Positions 46,157 through 57,380 of a stretch of 64,000 nucleotides of DNA are shown in pieces. Location: the NCBI GenBank assembly GCA_037953745.1, contig JBAKBP010004301.1, forward strand, positions 62,001 through 126,000, in the 5' to 3' direction. Within the stretch, counting starts at the first letter, position 1, and each line of letters begins with the position of its first letter. A program made the translations under genes and the position numbers. The DNA comes from Lithodes maja (Eukaryota; Arthropoda; Malacostraca; Decapoda; Lithodidae). The notes under the pieces were generated by a model. The model did not search any database. It was not told the origin of the DNA and saw only the letters and a program-made list of their open reading frames with translations.

Positions 46157-46341
46157 AGAACTCGTTGACTCGGATGAAAACAAAATACATATTCATAATA
46201 CTTATAGTACAACGGCTCACATGAACTAAGTTAGGAAACTCTACATAGACTACAGCCAAAGTTCCTGCCCTGACGATCCTAGCGAGAGTGGGGCATGACT
46301 AGGCGTTCTGTACAGCATGCTCACACTGGACATGCGTCACA
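46157..46341 (-). repeat. Gypsy A 5' LTR, second segment
   Basis: AGAACTCGTTGACTC to GCGTCACA, collinear with 23140-23323. Ends at the ACAT duplication. Confidence 0.9.
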
Positions 46342-47557
46342 ACATTCTTCGGATCAATGAGAGTGGTAGTCGGCAGTAGGCGGAACCTAAAGAAATGAGA
46401 AGGGGAAAACAAAAAATATTAGTATAAATTATGTACATTAAGATAAACAACATAAATTGTTGTCAATTCAATCAACTGACATATGAGTAAAGAATGTAAA
46501 ATAAATAAACAAATTAACAAATATTACAACGTAAATTAATATAATGGGTCAGTAAACTAATAAATCTCTATACAGGCATTCATACACATGCATATAATAT
46601 GATAACTTGTGTACCTGTTCACCATAATCCCGAAGGCATTCTCAACCACTCTCCGAGCTCTAGAGAGGGGGTAGTTGAATATTCGCTCATCCACTGTCAT
46701 ATTGCAGTGAGGGAAGGGCTTCATTAGCCAGGTGCGGAGGCCGAAAGCATCATCCCCGACGATGTAATATGGGACAGTCTGATCCTCACCAGGTAGACGT
46801 TCATCGTCTGGCAGTCCCGCACGGCCCTCCTCGAATGCATTCCTCAGTGAGGTGTCAATGAACACACCACCATCAGATGAACACCCATGGGCTCCAACAT
46901 AAACGTACAGAAATCGATAGTTGGTATCAGCCAAGGCCATGAGAACTATCGAGTGGAATTTCTTGTAGTTGTAGAATTTGGAGCCCCGTTTTTAGGATAT
47001 TTGATGGCAATGTGTTTCCCATCCACGGCACCGCAGGTTTGTGGGAAGTTCCAGTGGAGAGCAAATTGGTCCGCCACTGCCTTCCACTCAGCAGGTGTCT
47101 TTGGGCAGACCATTACCTCTTTCATATTATACTCTTCCACAATTGCTTCGCACACTTCAGGGGCGATTTTGGAGATGGTGTTTGCTGCCACTTGGAAGGC
47201 ATAGAAGAGGTCTGTGCAGCTTTTTCCAGAGGCCAGATAACACAGCGTTATTGCAAGTCGCAAACCTGGTTTGATGCTGTCACGAAAGCTAGTGTCCTGC
47301 TTTTCAATCTTTGGCCAGACACGACCAAGCAACTCCCTGAACATAACGACAGGCATCCTCATAAAGTTCTTAAGCTTCTCGCTATCCTCCTCTGCCAACT
47401 CAATCATCAATTGGTGGTAGATCCCATATTCTTCAAGCCGCAGAAGCATAGGTCGGACATACCACCTCCTCCTCAGCACTTCCCTCCTCTGCTTCCTTAT
47501 TTGTCTTCTATTGATGAGGGCCGCAAGCAACTCGATCTCTGCATATTCACGATGCAT
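46342..47557 (-). pseudogene. Harbinger transposase, exon 1 and start of exon 2
   Basis: The ATG at 47555-47557 is chosen because upstream sequence belongs to a LINE. Exon 1 (47557-46615) encodes an N-terminal basic helical region and the DDE_Tnp_4 nuclease: first catalytic Asp in CGAVDGKHIAIKYP, second in GAHGCSSDGGVF, Glu in RARRVVENAFGI. The triad is complete. A missing G in a run (CCCC on plus at 46984-46987) shifts the frame between the first and second motif. An intron at 46387-46614 (CAG|GTACAC to TTCTTTAG|GTTC) leads to exon 2, which is cut at 46345 by Gypsy A and resumes at 20993. The protein cuts and joins element ends, usually together with a Myb/MADF partner such as the convergent gene here. 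Confidence 0.9.
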
Positions 47558-47613
47558 TGCCAGAACCAAGGGTACAAAGGAGTACAAAGGAAATCAAGCA
47601 ACAATAGGTCTAG

Positions 47614-49314
47614 TGTTACGATCCAGGTTCTCAAAGACACAGGGCTCTTCAACATTGGACTAGATAATGGCAAAAAGCAACAACGGTAACACTAGATCCA
47701 ACCCCTGCCTTAAACACTGGAAAACAAAACACCATTACCGCCGAGTCGTGCCTGGACAACGAGGTATCCTATGACTCGGTAACTGGTGCACACACACTAG
47801 GCTGACGCTCAATGAAACAGCCTATTCTCAAACAGTAAAAGATTACTCGATTATGTTACACAAAGAAAAGATAGTTAACGTGATTAATTAACGTTACGGT
47901 AGATACTCAAATAACTGGCACTCCTGTATTAAAGAAAGTGCAATGCTAGTCCTGCAACATCAACTGGAAACTTCTGAAATAAGTCTGATGCTGGGAAGAT
48001 GTTCGTAAAGAATCTTGAACAATTATAATGCAGAATACGGGTCACAATAAATGCTAGGACATATAGTAATAATGGGCAGGCGAATAATAAAGACTGCGCA
48101 AAGGTAGTAGTGCTCGACAACTAAAGAAATGCTTCGTGACACAACACAGCCTACTCGGGTTGTGCAACTCAACAACAACCTCGGCTCAAAAGTGCAGTGA
48201 ATAATAATGCTGCATACATATAATAATGGGGCTTATCTCTAACCAGTGTCTGCTCAGTTAATAAAGTCTAGCTGGGGTATCAAGGCAGGGCAACAATGGG
48301 CGAGCATGCAGCTCGTAGCCTAACGTTGTCCAAGGGTGGTATAATGAAGATTACGTTATATGACGGGGATGCTCTCTTGATAAATCTAGGTCTCTAGTAC
48401 CTAGCTCTATCCTGGCGATCCCTCAGAAGTCAACACAAAGAGGCAGCACTATGTTGTGAGGGATAGGCTATGGCCCTCTCACACCACAGCGCTGTGCTCG
48501 CAAAGTAAACCAACCCGAAGACAACTCAGGCTCCCACAGTACCTGTCGATGTCGTGCAGAGCTTAGCTAACACTGCACACATAGGAGACAACGACACAGT
48601 AACCTTACCCCTAGTCTAGCTTTAGATAACCAAGCAGAATCACTCAACACCTTGCAAGGGAGACATATACCGGTCTACAACCTTCCCGAGAGAGGACACA
48701 TACGGAAAAGTCCGTCTCTCTAAACCTCAATAAAGCATAATACCTCCTTAACCTAATACATGGAAATATCTGAGAGCTTCGCGTACAATACGACTGGTCG
48801 ACGGTGAACGTCTATGCTGAAACCAGAAGGGATGTCGAGTTTAATAAAGATTAGAGAATGAGAAAGGAGAAGTCGAGAGAGAGAGATAGTATGCAAAGTC
48901 GCGAGTATGGGGGACAGAATTGCAATGGATGTAGGCGATACGCGTGTCAGGCAAGCTCTGAGCTGGTAAAAAACACGAGGCCGCGACGGGAAGGGACTAG
49001 TTGACCACCCGGCCGCCAACGCCGTCAGCGCCCAAGCGAGCCGCGTCATAGCTCACCTCGCTGCCGGGTGTACTCCCTCACACTCTCTCGCTCGCCTCCC
49101 ACACAAGCAACATTTATATTATAGCGAATATAAAATATAAGGCGCAGTCACAGACCAAAACAAAGACCATTTCTAGACTGTCTGTGGCAACACGACACTA
49201 ATGAAATAAAGCAGATCATTCTAGGACAACTGTAGCCTATCCCCCCATCCTGGCGAGCGCTAGCGAGCTGCAATGCCCCACGCAACCATTCTGCTAACGC
49301 CGGGAGGCGTCACA
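47614..49314 (-). repeat. Gypsy C 3' LTR (1701 bp)
   Basis: Starts TGTTACGATCC and ends GCGTCACA on plus. Differs from 53872-55563 by a few substitutions and small indels, including an extra CGCTCAATGAA segment near 47807. Confidence 0.92.
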
Positions 49315-49734
49315 CCCCCCCCCAAGATATGGGACACTCAACCATGAGCCCATATCTGAACAGGCAGAATGTCGCTAGAATCTGCCACTCCTAACCACTC
49401 TGCCACTCATGGAATGCAAGCTCAGTCTCCTCAAAAAAAAATACAACAACATTTTTATATAAAAAAATCTTATCACCCTTCCCAAATATAATACATTAAT
49501 TCATAACATTGTACTCCCAGAGCGAGCTTTAAGAAGCACAGCCTACTGAGGGAAAATCATCTGCACTCAGTACTCAGCTACAATATTATCTTAAAATTAA
49601 TTATTAAAAAGAAAGAGTTTTTATTTAATTTTTCATATTTTATTTTAATGTTGTTTTTGGCGGCTACTATAGATGTAGCCTAATTTTCTTCTAATCAAAG
49701 CCAACAACTCCTGCCCTGCGACCCTACGCTGATG
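49315..49734 (-). other. Gypsy C polypurine tract and 3' region
   Basis: CCCCCCCCAAG at 49315 is the purine tract on the coding strand. The rest is untranslated and related in plan to the same region in Gypsy A and B (GAGCGAGCTT word shared). Confidence 0.65.
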
Positions 49735-50445
49735 CTACACACGCGAGCCAACAATCATCAGCGCAAAAATACACCGCGAGCCAAGACAGGAGGCTATACC
49801 AACATACTGTGGTAGCCTACCCCTGATCCTCCACCCACGACAGATACTGACTGAACAGCGAGGGTTCTCCTGCAAACAAAGCCAAAACATTATCAGTGCC
49901 CTTAGCATGCCACACATCCAACTTGTGTTCCGGCAGCACAACAACACCTGACACTGATAAACTGCCCAGTTCATCGCAAGACTGGCACTTCTCTTCGCTC
50001 TTTCCGGCAACGGGGCCTGCCAATAACCCTTCACTAGTTCTACCTTCGTGATGAGCGAGGCAGCCCTGAAGCGGTCTATGGTGTCGTCAACTCTGGGTAA
50101 TGGATAGGCGTCTGTCAGGGATAATGCTTCCACACTCTTGCAATCAACATACACACGGACTCTGCCACCAAACTCAGGTTGCAAAGCCACTGGCAACGAC
50201 CACTCACGATATCCCTCATCCATCAGACCCCCTCTCCACACGCCGTCCAGCCCCACCTTCACAACAGGCTGTCGAGCAGGATTCACACGGTAGGGAACCA
50301 ACTCGAGCCTTGCACTGTCTCCAGCCTCCATGTCGGATTCTACCCCGTACATCAGGCCTGGAGAAGCAACAAACATGCGGACGGACTGCCACAGCCTAGT
50401 AAACAACTCCTCTTGTCGCTCAGGAACAAGAGGTTGCAACTTATC
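49735..50445 (-). pseudogene. Gypsy C RT remnant
   Basis: Begins right after the integrase stop near 50446 with FTRLWQSVRMFVASPGL, the junction type also seen in Gypsy B, then RT start motifs (YRVNPARQPVVKVGLDGVW, DAYPLPRVDDTID, TKVELVKGYWQAPLPERA). Soon after, the frame leaves RT sequence; the active-site box, thumb and RNase H are missing. This is an internal deletion, not mere decay, since the following 3' region is intact. Confidence 0.8.
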
Positions 50446-51905
50446 TCACAGAACAATATGCCTAGTGCCCTCCCACATCTCCTTCACCATGTGGAGAGAA
50501 CCCCTCACCTGATGCCCGAAAACAAGCTCATTCGGACTGAAACCGAGACTCTCTCCAGGTACTTCTCTTGCCGCGAACAAAACATACGGCAGACCAAGGT
50601 CCCAATCCTTTCCGTTCTCTGCGCAGTAACATCGAAGCATGCTTTTCAGCATGGCGTGCCACCTCTCCAACACCCCTTGACTCTCCGGGTGATACGCAGA
50701 AGAGACGACAGTGCTGATGCCATGCTGAATCATAGTTTGTTTGAACAGATTAGATGTAAAATTAGAACCTTGGTCCGATTGCACCTCTTGCGGGTAACCA
50801 TACCGCGAGCAATACAAGAGCAGGTTCCGGACAACAGTTTTCGCCGTGCCATTTCTCATTGGATATGCATCAGGATAACGAGTGGCCACATCCATGATAG
50901 TTAATAGAAATTTATTACCGGCACTAGTAGGGGGTAGGGGTCCGACCATATCAATGATGACCTTACTGAAGGGCGGTCCACTGACAGGAATGGGGTGCAA
51001 CGGGGCTCTCGGAATTGTTTGGTTAGGTTTTCCAACCCTCTGGCACGTATGACACCTTGCTATCCAGGTTATCACCTGCCCCTTCAACCCCGGCCACCAA
51101 AACAATTTTTCTAAAGCCGCCACCGTTTTTCTCACCCCTAGATGTCCTGCCAGTGGTATGTCATGCGCCAACCTCAGTAGGCTATCCCTGCACTCCCGTG
51201 GCACCACCAACTGGTCCACTACTCCGGACCCCTCTTGCCAACTACGTTTAGGGTCTTGAAAACGCCTATAGAGGATGCCTTCTAAATAAAAAAAATCTCC
51301 TGGCTGGGCATCGCCGTCCTCGTCGAGCTCTACAGCTCCATTAGCACACGTTTGGAGCTCAGGGTCCTCTAGTTGCAACCGACGTATATCTGAGGGTGCC
51401 AAGCGATCTAACTGCTCCCGGAGCAATGCATGACCTTCGCCGATACTGGGCTGCTCCCTCTGTCTCTTTCGATGTACATAACGTTGCTGTCGTGGAGACT
51501 CGTCATGCCCAGCCTCGTCACTCTCGATGACAGGCCCAGGGGATACTCCAGAATTAAGTAATGGTGCTAATACTGAATCACCCAGGAGAGCCGCCGAGTC
51601 AAAACTCTTAAAACCAACTCCAGCTTTAGCCTCCTCCTGTTGATCGTTCCTCCGCTGGTCTGAAGACGGAGGACTAGGCTGTGACACTTTAGCTGCCCAA
51701 GCTCGGGTGACAACACACGCCATGGGTTGTGTCTGGCACCGCTCGACCCACTCTTGCTCTTCCCTACTCACGTCGGCCGGCCTCTCGGCAACGACTAAGG
51801 GTAGAACCTCAGAAGCGGGCATTGCAAAGTCATTGCCGAGAAGAAGGTTGACTGAAGAAGAAGTCCACTGGCAGTTCCTCCACAATCCCGACATCCAATT
51901 CACGT
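50446..51905 (-). pseudogene. Gypsy C linker and integrase
   Basis: From LLLGNDFAMP (protease end) through the linker to a full integrase: LAHDIPLAGH, CHTCQRVGK, IIDMVGPLPPT, EVQSDQGSNFTS, YHPESQGVLERW, and ESLGFSPNELVFGH. It ends with EGTRHIVL and a stop at 50446, where Gypsy A has its GPY/F module. From about 51099 rightwards the DNA is nearly identical to Gypsy A, but left of it they are clearly diverged. The start of the open frame (51960-51890) is out of frame with protease because of a local rearrangement near 51850. Confidence 0.85.
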
Positions 51906-52429
51906 GCCACACCATCCACCTCCAACTCCAACCGCACAAGCGGGTATGACCGAGTTGCATTAATACCCTGCACCACTACCACCCGAGCCGCGTTTATAGG
52001 GTAGCCAGTCAAGTTTTTCATCAGAGTCTGGGAAGCACCTGTATCACGCAAGACCTCTACTCCATGCTTGCGCCCCGCCCACATCACGCAACCCCGCCCT
52101 CTATGGTCGCAAAAAACATCCTGAGCAGGGTTCGAGCCTCCCAGGTGCTTCTGCATTGGCTGTGCCTCAGCCTCTGACGAACTGCCCCGGGCAAACTCAG
52201 ATGACTTCGGAGACACACCAATGTTGCAGGCCAAAGACACAGCTGCTGTAGGTGGTTTGCTAGGACAGACTCTTGCAAAGTGCCCCTTTTTATGACAATG
52301 ATAACACTCCAACTCCCCTTTGGGCTTCCCTTGGTACTGGGAAGGGCCCGGCCCCTTCTTAAACGGGACGGTGCTAGTCTTGTGGTCAGTCTTGGTATCA
52401 TGGCTCTTGTACTTGTTTGCCTAAGGTAT
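51830..52429 (-). pseudogene. Gypsy C zinc knuckle and protease
   Basis: Knuckle CYHCHKKGHFARVC, then protease with LRDTGASQTLM (DTG codons 52037-52045). Separated from gag by a TAG near 52424 where Gypsy A has TAT. Near 51850 a short insertion (TTGACTGAAGAAGAAG in place of TCGACGCCC) destroys the frame just before LLLGNDF. Confidence 0.85.
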
Positions 52430-53662
52430 ACCACTAACTCGGGGGGGTGGGGCATCACGCCCCTTGTTACCTGCCTCACTACGCTGGGCAGACTCGCACC
52501 CACGAATTAGTGATAGCCGGAGGTCAGCCATCTCAGCTGCCTCCTGTAGAGTTTTTGGTTGCTTTTCTTTCAGGTTTAACGTCAGGTCGCCGCCCGTGTA
52601 TTTGAAAAACTGCTCTAAAAGCACCAACTGTTTAATGTCGTCAAACGTAGTAGCTTTCTCCGACCTCAGCCAATTCCCAAAAGCATCGGACAGCTCCCGG
52701 GCATGCTCCAAAAAGGTGCTCTCCCGACCCTTGGTAACACCCCGGAACTTCAACCTGTACGTCTCTGGTTGTAGTTCGTATGCTCTCAGGACAGCCTCCT
52801 TGAGTTCCTCATAGATAATACAAGACTCTATAGGCAATGCATCATAAGCCCTGAGTCCCTTGCCCACAAGTCTAGAGGAAACAAGGGCTGCCCACTTCTC
52901 CCCAGGCCACTGGTGTTCCTGGCACTTCTTCTCGAATCTCATGAAAAATTCGGTGACACCCGACTCATCAAATACAGGGACTAGCTTCAACAGGTGCGAC
53001 AAAGACTGGTCCCGATGTCTGTTACCTCCCCCAATATTTCGCCCTGTTACCTCCACTCGAGATCTCTCCAGCTCCCTGTCAGCCCGATACCTAGTAGACT
53101 CTGCCTGCAGTTCAGCCTCTCGTATAGCTGTTCTCTCTGCAGCCTCAGCCTGCACACTAGCCTGTCTCTCGGCAGCCTCAACCTTGGCCATCTCAAGCCG
53201 AAACAACAAATCTGGAGTCAACCCTTGAGGAGGGGAAGGTGCATTTAATGGAGAGGGTCCCTGTGATTGAATTCCACGCTGCCATTGACCATCAACGTGT
53301 GGGTATGTACTAAATTCAGGCACCCTGACGTTTGATACGGGGGTAGAGTGGAGTGGGGGCTGGGGACCGGGGCCCCCAGTCGCCTCTCCACCCAGGTCTC
53401 TCCCTTCTAAACCCAATATCAAAGTCCTCAGCTGATCTTTCCTCATGCCACTTAAACCCTGGTGACCCTGAAGACCTGCCACACACTTTAAGACATAATT
53501 ATTCAGCTTCAACACCCTGGCAGCGGTAAGGGGCACCTCTAAAAATCTTCTAGCACCCTCCTCGCTATCGACTAGCCACTCCACAGGTCTTTCTCCCTCC
53601 GAGCCTGTATCGTGACCTGACCCACCACTGTGCTCTGATTCGTCTCCCATTGTGTCCACCAA
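52421..53662 (-). pseudogene. Gypsy C gag
   Basis: 413 codons from the ATG at 53660-53662. Acidic start (ESEHSGGSGHDTGSEGERP), an SAP-like MRKDQLRTLILGL, a Pro-rich linker, a coiled coil rich in AEAAERQASVQAEAAER, and the capsid-like domain (ESGVTEFFMRFEKKCQEHQW, PETYRLKFRGVTKGRES). It differs substantially from Gypsy A and B gag up to about 52556, then abruptly becomes almost identical to Gypsy A. Ends in a TAG before the knuckle. Confidence 0.85.
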
Positions 53663-53852
53663 AAATTCTCACGTTTATAAAAAAAAAAAAAAAGTACCCA
53701 AGCTCCTATGTAGCACTATTCACTTGCCAAAAATGTCTGAAGACTCTCAAGTGCTATACTACTTTGCCAAAAAAAAAATAACGTGCCCACTATATTCCTC
53801 AATAAAACAAATGACCACAACAATCCTGCAATTATCTCTTAGTTCACAAGAT

Positions 53853-53869
53853 CCTGAGCTAGGTCGCCA
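53853..53869 (-). promoter_or_regulatory. Gypsy C primer-binding site
   Basis: TGGCGACCTAGCTCAGG on the coding strand, two bases from the LTR. Shares the first nine bases with Gypsy A and B. Confidence 0.6.
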
Positions 53870-53871
53870 TT

Positions 53872-55563
53872 TGTTACGATCCAGGTTCTCAAAGACACAG
53901 GGCTCTTCAACATTGGACTAGATAATGGCAAAAAGCAACAACGGTAACACTAGATCCAACCCCTGCCTTAAACACTGGAAAACAAAACCACCATTACCGC
54001 CCTGAGTCGTGCCTGGACAACGAGGTATCCTATGACTCGGTAACTGGTGCACACACACTAGGCTGACAGCCTATTCTCAAACAGTAAAAGATTACTCGAT
54101 TATGTTACACAAAGAAAAGATAGTTAACGTGATTAATTAACGTTACGGTAGATACTCAAATAACTGGCACTCCTGTATTAAAGAAAGTGCAATGCTAGTC
54201 CTGCAACATCAACTGGAAACTTCTGAAATAAGTCTGATGCTGGGAAGATGTTCGTAAAGAATCTTGAACAATTATAATGCAGAATACGGGTCACAATAAA
54301 TGCTAGGACATATAGTAATAATGGGCAGGCGAATAATAAAGACTGCGCAAAGGTAGTAGTGCTCGACAACTAAAGAAATGCTTCGTGACACAACACAGCC
54401 TACTCGGGTTGTGCAACTCAACAACAACCTCGGCTCAAAAGTGCAGTGAATAATAATGCTGCATACATATAATAATGGGGCTTATCTCTAACCAGTGTCT
54501 GCTCAGTTAATAAAGTCTAGCTGGGGTATCAAGGCAGGGCAACAATGGGCGAGCATGCAGCTTGTAGCCTAACGTTGTCCAAGGGTGGTATAATGAAGAT
54601 TACGTTATATGACGGGGATGCTCTCTTGATAAATCTAGGTCTCTAGTACCTAGCTCTATCCTGGCGATCCCTCAGAAGTCAACACAAAGAGGCAGCACTA
54701 TGTTGTGAGGGATAGGCTATGGCCCTCTCACACCACAGTGCTGTGCTCGCAAAGTAAACCAACCCGAAGACAACTCAGGCTCCCACAGTACCTGTCGATG
54801 TCGTGCAGAGCTTAGCTAACACTGCACACATAGGAGACAACGACACAGTAACCTTACCCCTAGTCTAGCTTTAGATAACCAAGCAGAATCACTCAACACC
54901 TTGCAAGGGAGACATATACCGGTCTACAACCTTCCCGAGAGAGGACACATACGGAAAAGTCCGTCTCTCTAAACCTCAATAAAGCATAATACCTCCTTAA
55001 CCTAATACATGGAAATATCTGAGAGCTTCGCGTACAATACGACTGGTCGACGGTGAACGTCTATGCTGAAACCAGAAGGGATGTCGAGTTTAATAAAGAT
55101 TAGAGAATGAGAAAGGAGAAGTCGAGAGAGAGAGATAGTATGCAAAGTCGCGAGTATGGGGGACAGAATTGCAATGGATGTAGGCGATACGCGTGTCAGG
55201 CAAGCTCTGAGCTGGTAAAAAACACGAGGCCGCGACGGGAAGGGACTAGTTGACCACCCGGCCGCCAACGCCGTCAGCGCCCAAGCGAGCCGCATCATAG
55301 CTCACCTCGCTGCCGGGTGTACTCCCTCACACTCTCTCGCTCGCCTCCCACACAAGCAACATTTATATTATAGCGAATATAAAATATAAGGCGCGGTCAC
55401 AGACCAAAACAAAGACCATTTCTAGACTGTCTGTGGCAACACGACACTAATGAAATAAAGCAGATCATTCTAGGACAACTGTAGCCTATCCCCCCATCCT
55501 GGTGAGCGCTAGCGAGCTGCAATGCCCCACGCAACCATTCTGCTAACGCCGGGAGGCGTCACA
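53872..55563 (-). repeat. Gypsy C 5' LTR (1692 bp)
   Basis: Partner of 47614-49314. The right edge meets CTAG. Confidence 0.92.
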
Positions 55564-55567
55564 CTAG

Positions 55568-57380
55568 TGACCCTTCTAGGCTGCTTGTCCTCCAAAACAC
55601 TGAGGATCAAGTGTCAAAACAGTGGTTTAGAGTGGGTAAGGGAACATTGGAAAGGGAACTAATGTCCGTGGCAGGATTAGGAAGTTAGTAGGGGACAGAT
55701 GGGTTAGTAACTGAGGGGAGGATAAAATAAAGTTATTCATTTACAAACGCAGTCAGTCGCGGGTTTGATGCGAGATATTTGTCTAGGCGGAGTTTAAATG
55801 AATCAATGGTGCTGCAGTCTATAACGTCTCTGGGAAGCCCATTCCACAAGTTGACAACTCGATTGAAGAAGAAATTCTTAGATTCTTGTGAGTTAAAAGA
55901 TTTACCAATAATTTTGCAACCGTTTCCCCGCGTGTAATTAGATTGGTCGATAGTGAAGTACTTACTACAGTTCATATTGTCGATGCCTTTGATGATTTTG
56001 AACGCTTGAATTAAGTCACCTCTTAATCTGCGCTGGGGCTGGGTTAAAGGAAATAGATTTAATTCTCTAAGACGCTCTTCGTATGGTTTGTTCTTTAGGC
56101 AAGGTATCATTTTGGTAACTCAACGTTGAACTCGTTCTAGCTTGTATATATCTTTTTGGTGATAAGGACACCAGGATTGAACGCAGTATTCCAGAAGAGG
56201 GCGGACTAAGGAATTGAAAAGGGTTAGGATAACTTCTTTGGATTTATGCTCAAATGACCTGCCTATAAAGCCAACTATTTTGTTTGCTTTCTTAACAACT
56301 TCTGAACATTGTTGACTCGGTTTTAGGTTACTCGATATTGTTACTCCCAGATCGATTTCTCTGTTTACATTATTAAGCTGAGTGCCATTCATCGAATAGT
56401 TTGCTTTCTCATTTAGGTATCCGATATGTAGTACTTTACATTTATCCGCATTGAAACTCATTTGCCAAATTTGGGCCCAACATGACAATTTATCTAGATT
56501 GTGTTGCATAACGTCAACTTGTTCTTTTGAGAGTACGCTATTTGCAATTTTTGTATCGTCAGCAAATTTTGAGATTGTACAGGTGAGACCCTCATCTATG
56601 TCGTTGATGTAAATTAGAAAGAGAATTGGTCGTAGTACTGATCCCTGGGGTACCCCGCAACTTACATTGGTCCATTTAGATGCCTTACCGTTTATGACTA
56701 CTCTTTGCTTTCTGTCGCTGAGCCAATTTTCTATCCATTTCAACACACCGTCTTGTATTCCATGCGCTTTTAGTTTTAGCAGTAAACGTTTGTGGGAACT
56801 TTGTCAAAGGCCTTTTGAAAATCAAGGTATATAATATCTACAGCTTTACTCTCATCATAGAGGTTGAGGATATCGCGGAAGTAGTCTAAGAGGTTTGTTA
56901 AACAGGAACGTTTTTTTACGAAACCCGTGTTGAGTATCTTTAAGTATGTTATTTTCCTCTAAGTGATTTACGAGTCTATCTCTTATGACCGTTTCTTGCA
57001 TTTTACATACAGCTGAGGTTAAGCTAATTGGACGATAGTTACTGGGTAAGGATTTGCTGCCTTTTTTTAATATCGGTGTTACGTTGGCTAGCTTCCACTG
57101 ATCAGACATAGTTCCAGATTGCAAGGATTTATTGAATAGTAATGTCAGTGGTTTGGAGAGCTCATCCTTAGCTTCCTTTAGAACTCTAGGCGAGATTGTA
57201 TTAGGTCCAGGCGTTTTATTTACCTTGAGTTTATCTAAACAGTTCAATACTTCTCTCTCTGTAACGGTGATATTGCTTAGAGAACATCTGAATTATCAAT
57301 CTGAATCGGCGATGGTGTAGGGATATCACTGAGGTCTTCTGTTGTAAAAACTGATGCAAAGAAGGTATTGAGGGCATTAC
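55568..57380 (-). pseudogene. CR1 copy 2 ORF2, RT and C-terminal part
   Basis: Coding on minus from about 57380 to the stop at 55736. Contains NYRPISLTS (near 57030), a frameshift in an A-run near 56910, GVPQGSVLRPILFLIYIN and SKFADDTKI in the open frame 56746-56120, and the C-terminal FFFNRVVNLWNGLPRDV near 55830. Nearly all of this also occurs, inverted, in copy 3 at 57381-58834, giving a large palindrome. The 3' UTR runs 55735 to 55568 and continues beyond Gypsy C at 47613. Confidence 0.85.

Larger units (their letters stand above)
20994..46341 (-). mobile_element. Gypsy A: Ty3/gypsy element with integrase before RT, carrying nested guests
   Basis: Complete LTR element on the minus strand, flanked by ACAT at 20990-20993 and 46342-46345. 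The LTRs start TGTTACGAACTGG and end GCGTCACA as read on plus. Internal order from the 5' side: primer-binding site 37129-37145, gag 36947 to about 35700, zinc knuckle, protease, integrase (34942-33822 then 25694-25400), RT (25000-24365), RNase H (24364-23717), polypurine tract 23324-23332. Integrase before RT is unusual for Ty3/gypsy and matches the Gmr1-like group. Guests: Gypsy B at 25695, BEL at 38819, a LINE fragment at 21628. Without guests it is about 9.4 kb. Frameshift and nonsense lesions plus the insertions make it inactive. Confidence 0.9.
47614..55563 (-). mobile_element. Gypsy C: internally deleted gypsy element in a CR1 3' UTR
   Basis: Flanked by CTAG at 47610-47613 and 55564-55567. 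The uninterrupted CR1 sequence (GATCTAGTGACCC) is seen at 17128 and, inverted, near 59015. The LTRs are about 1.70 kb. Gag, protease and integrase are present in that order, integrase again preceding RT, but RT is cut short and RNase H is missing. Defective in gag-pol by a stop, a small rearrangement and the pol deletions. Confidence 0.9.

Noticed and set aside
46346..47557. A domesticated HARBI1-like host gene
   Set aside because: Inverted repeats, a TAA duplication, frame damage and a cognate accessory gene show it is a transposon copy.
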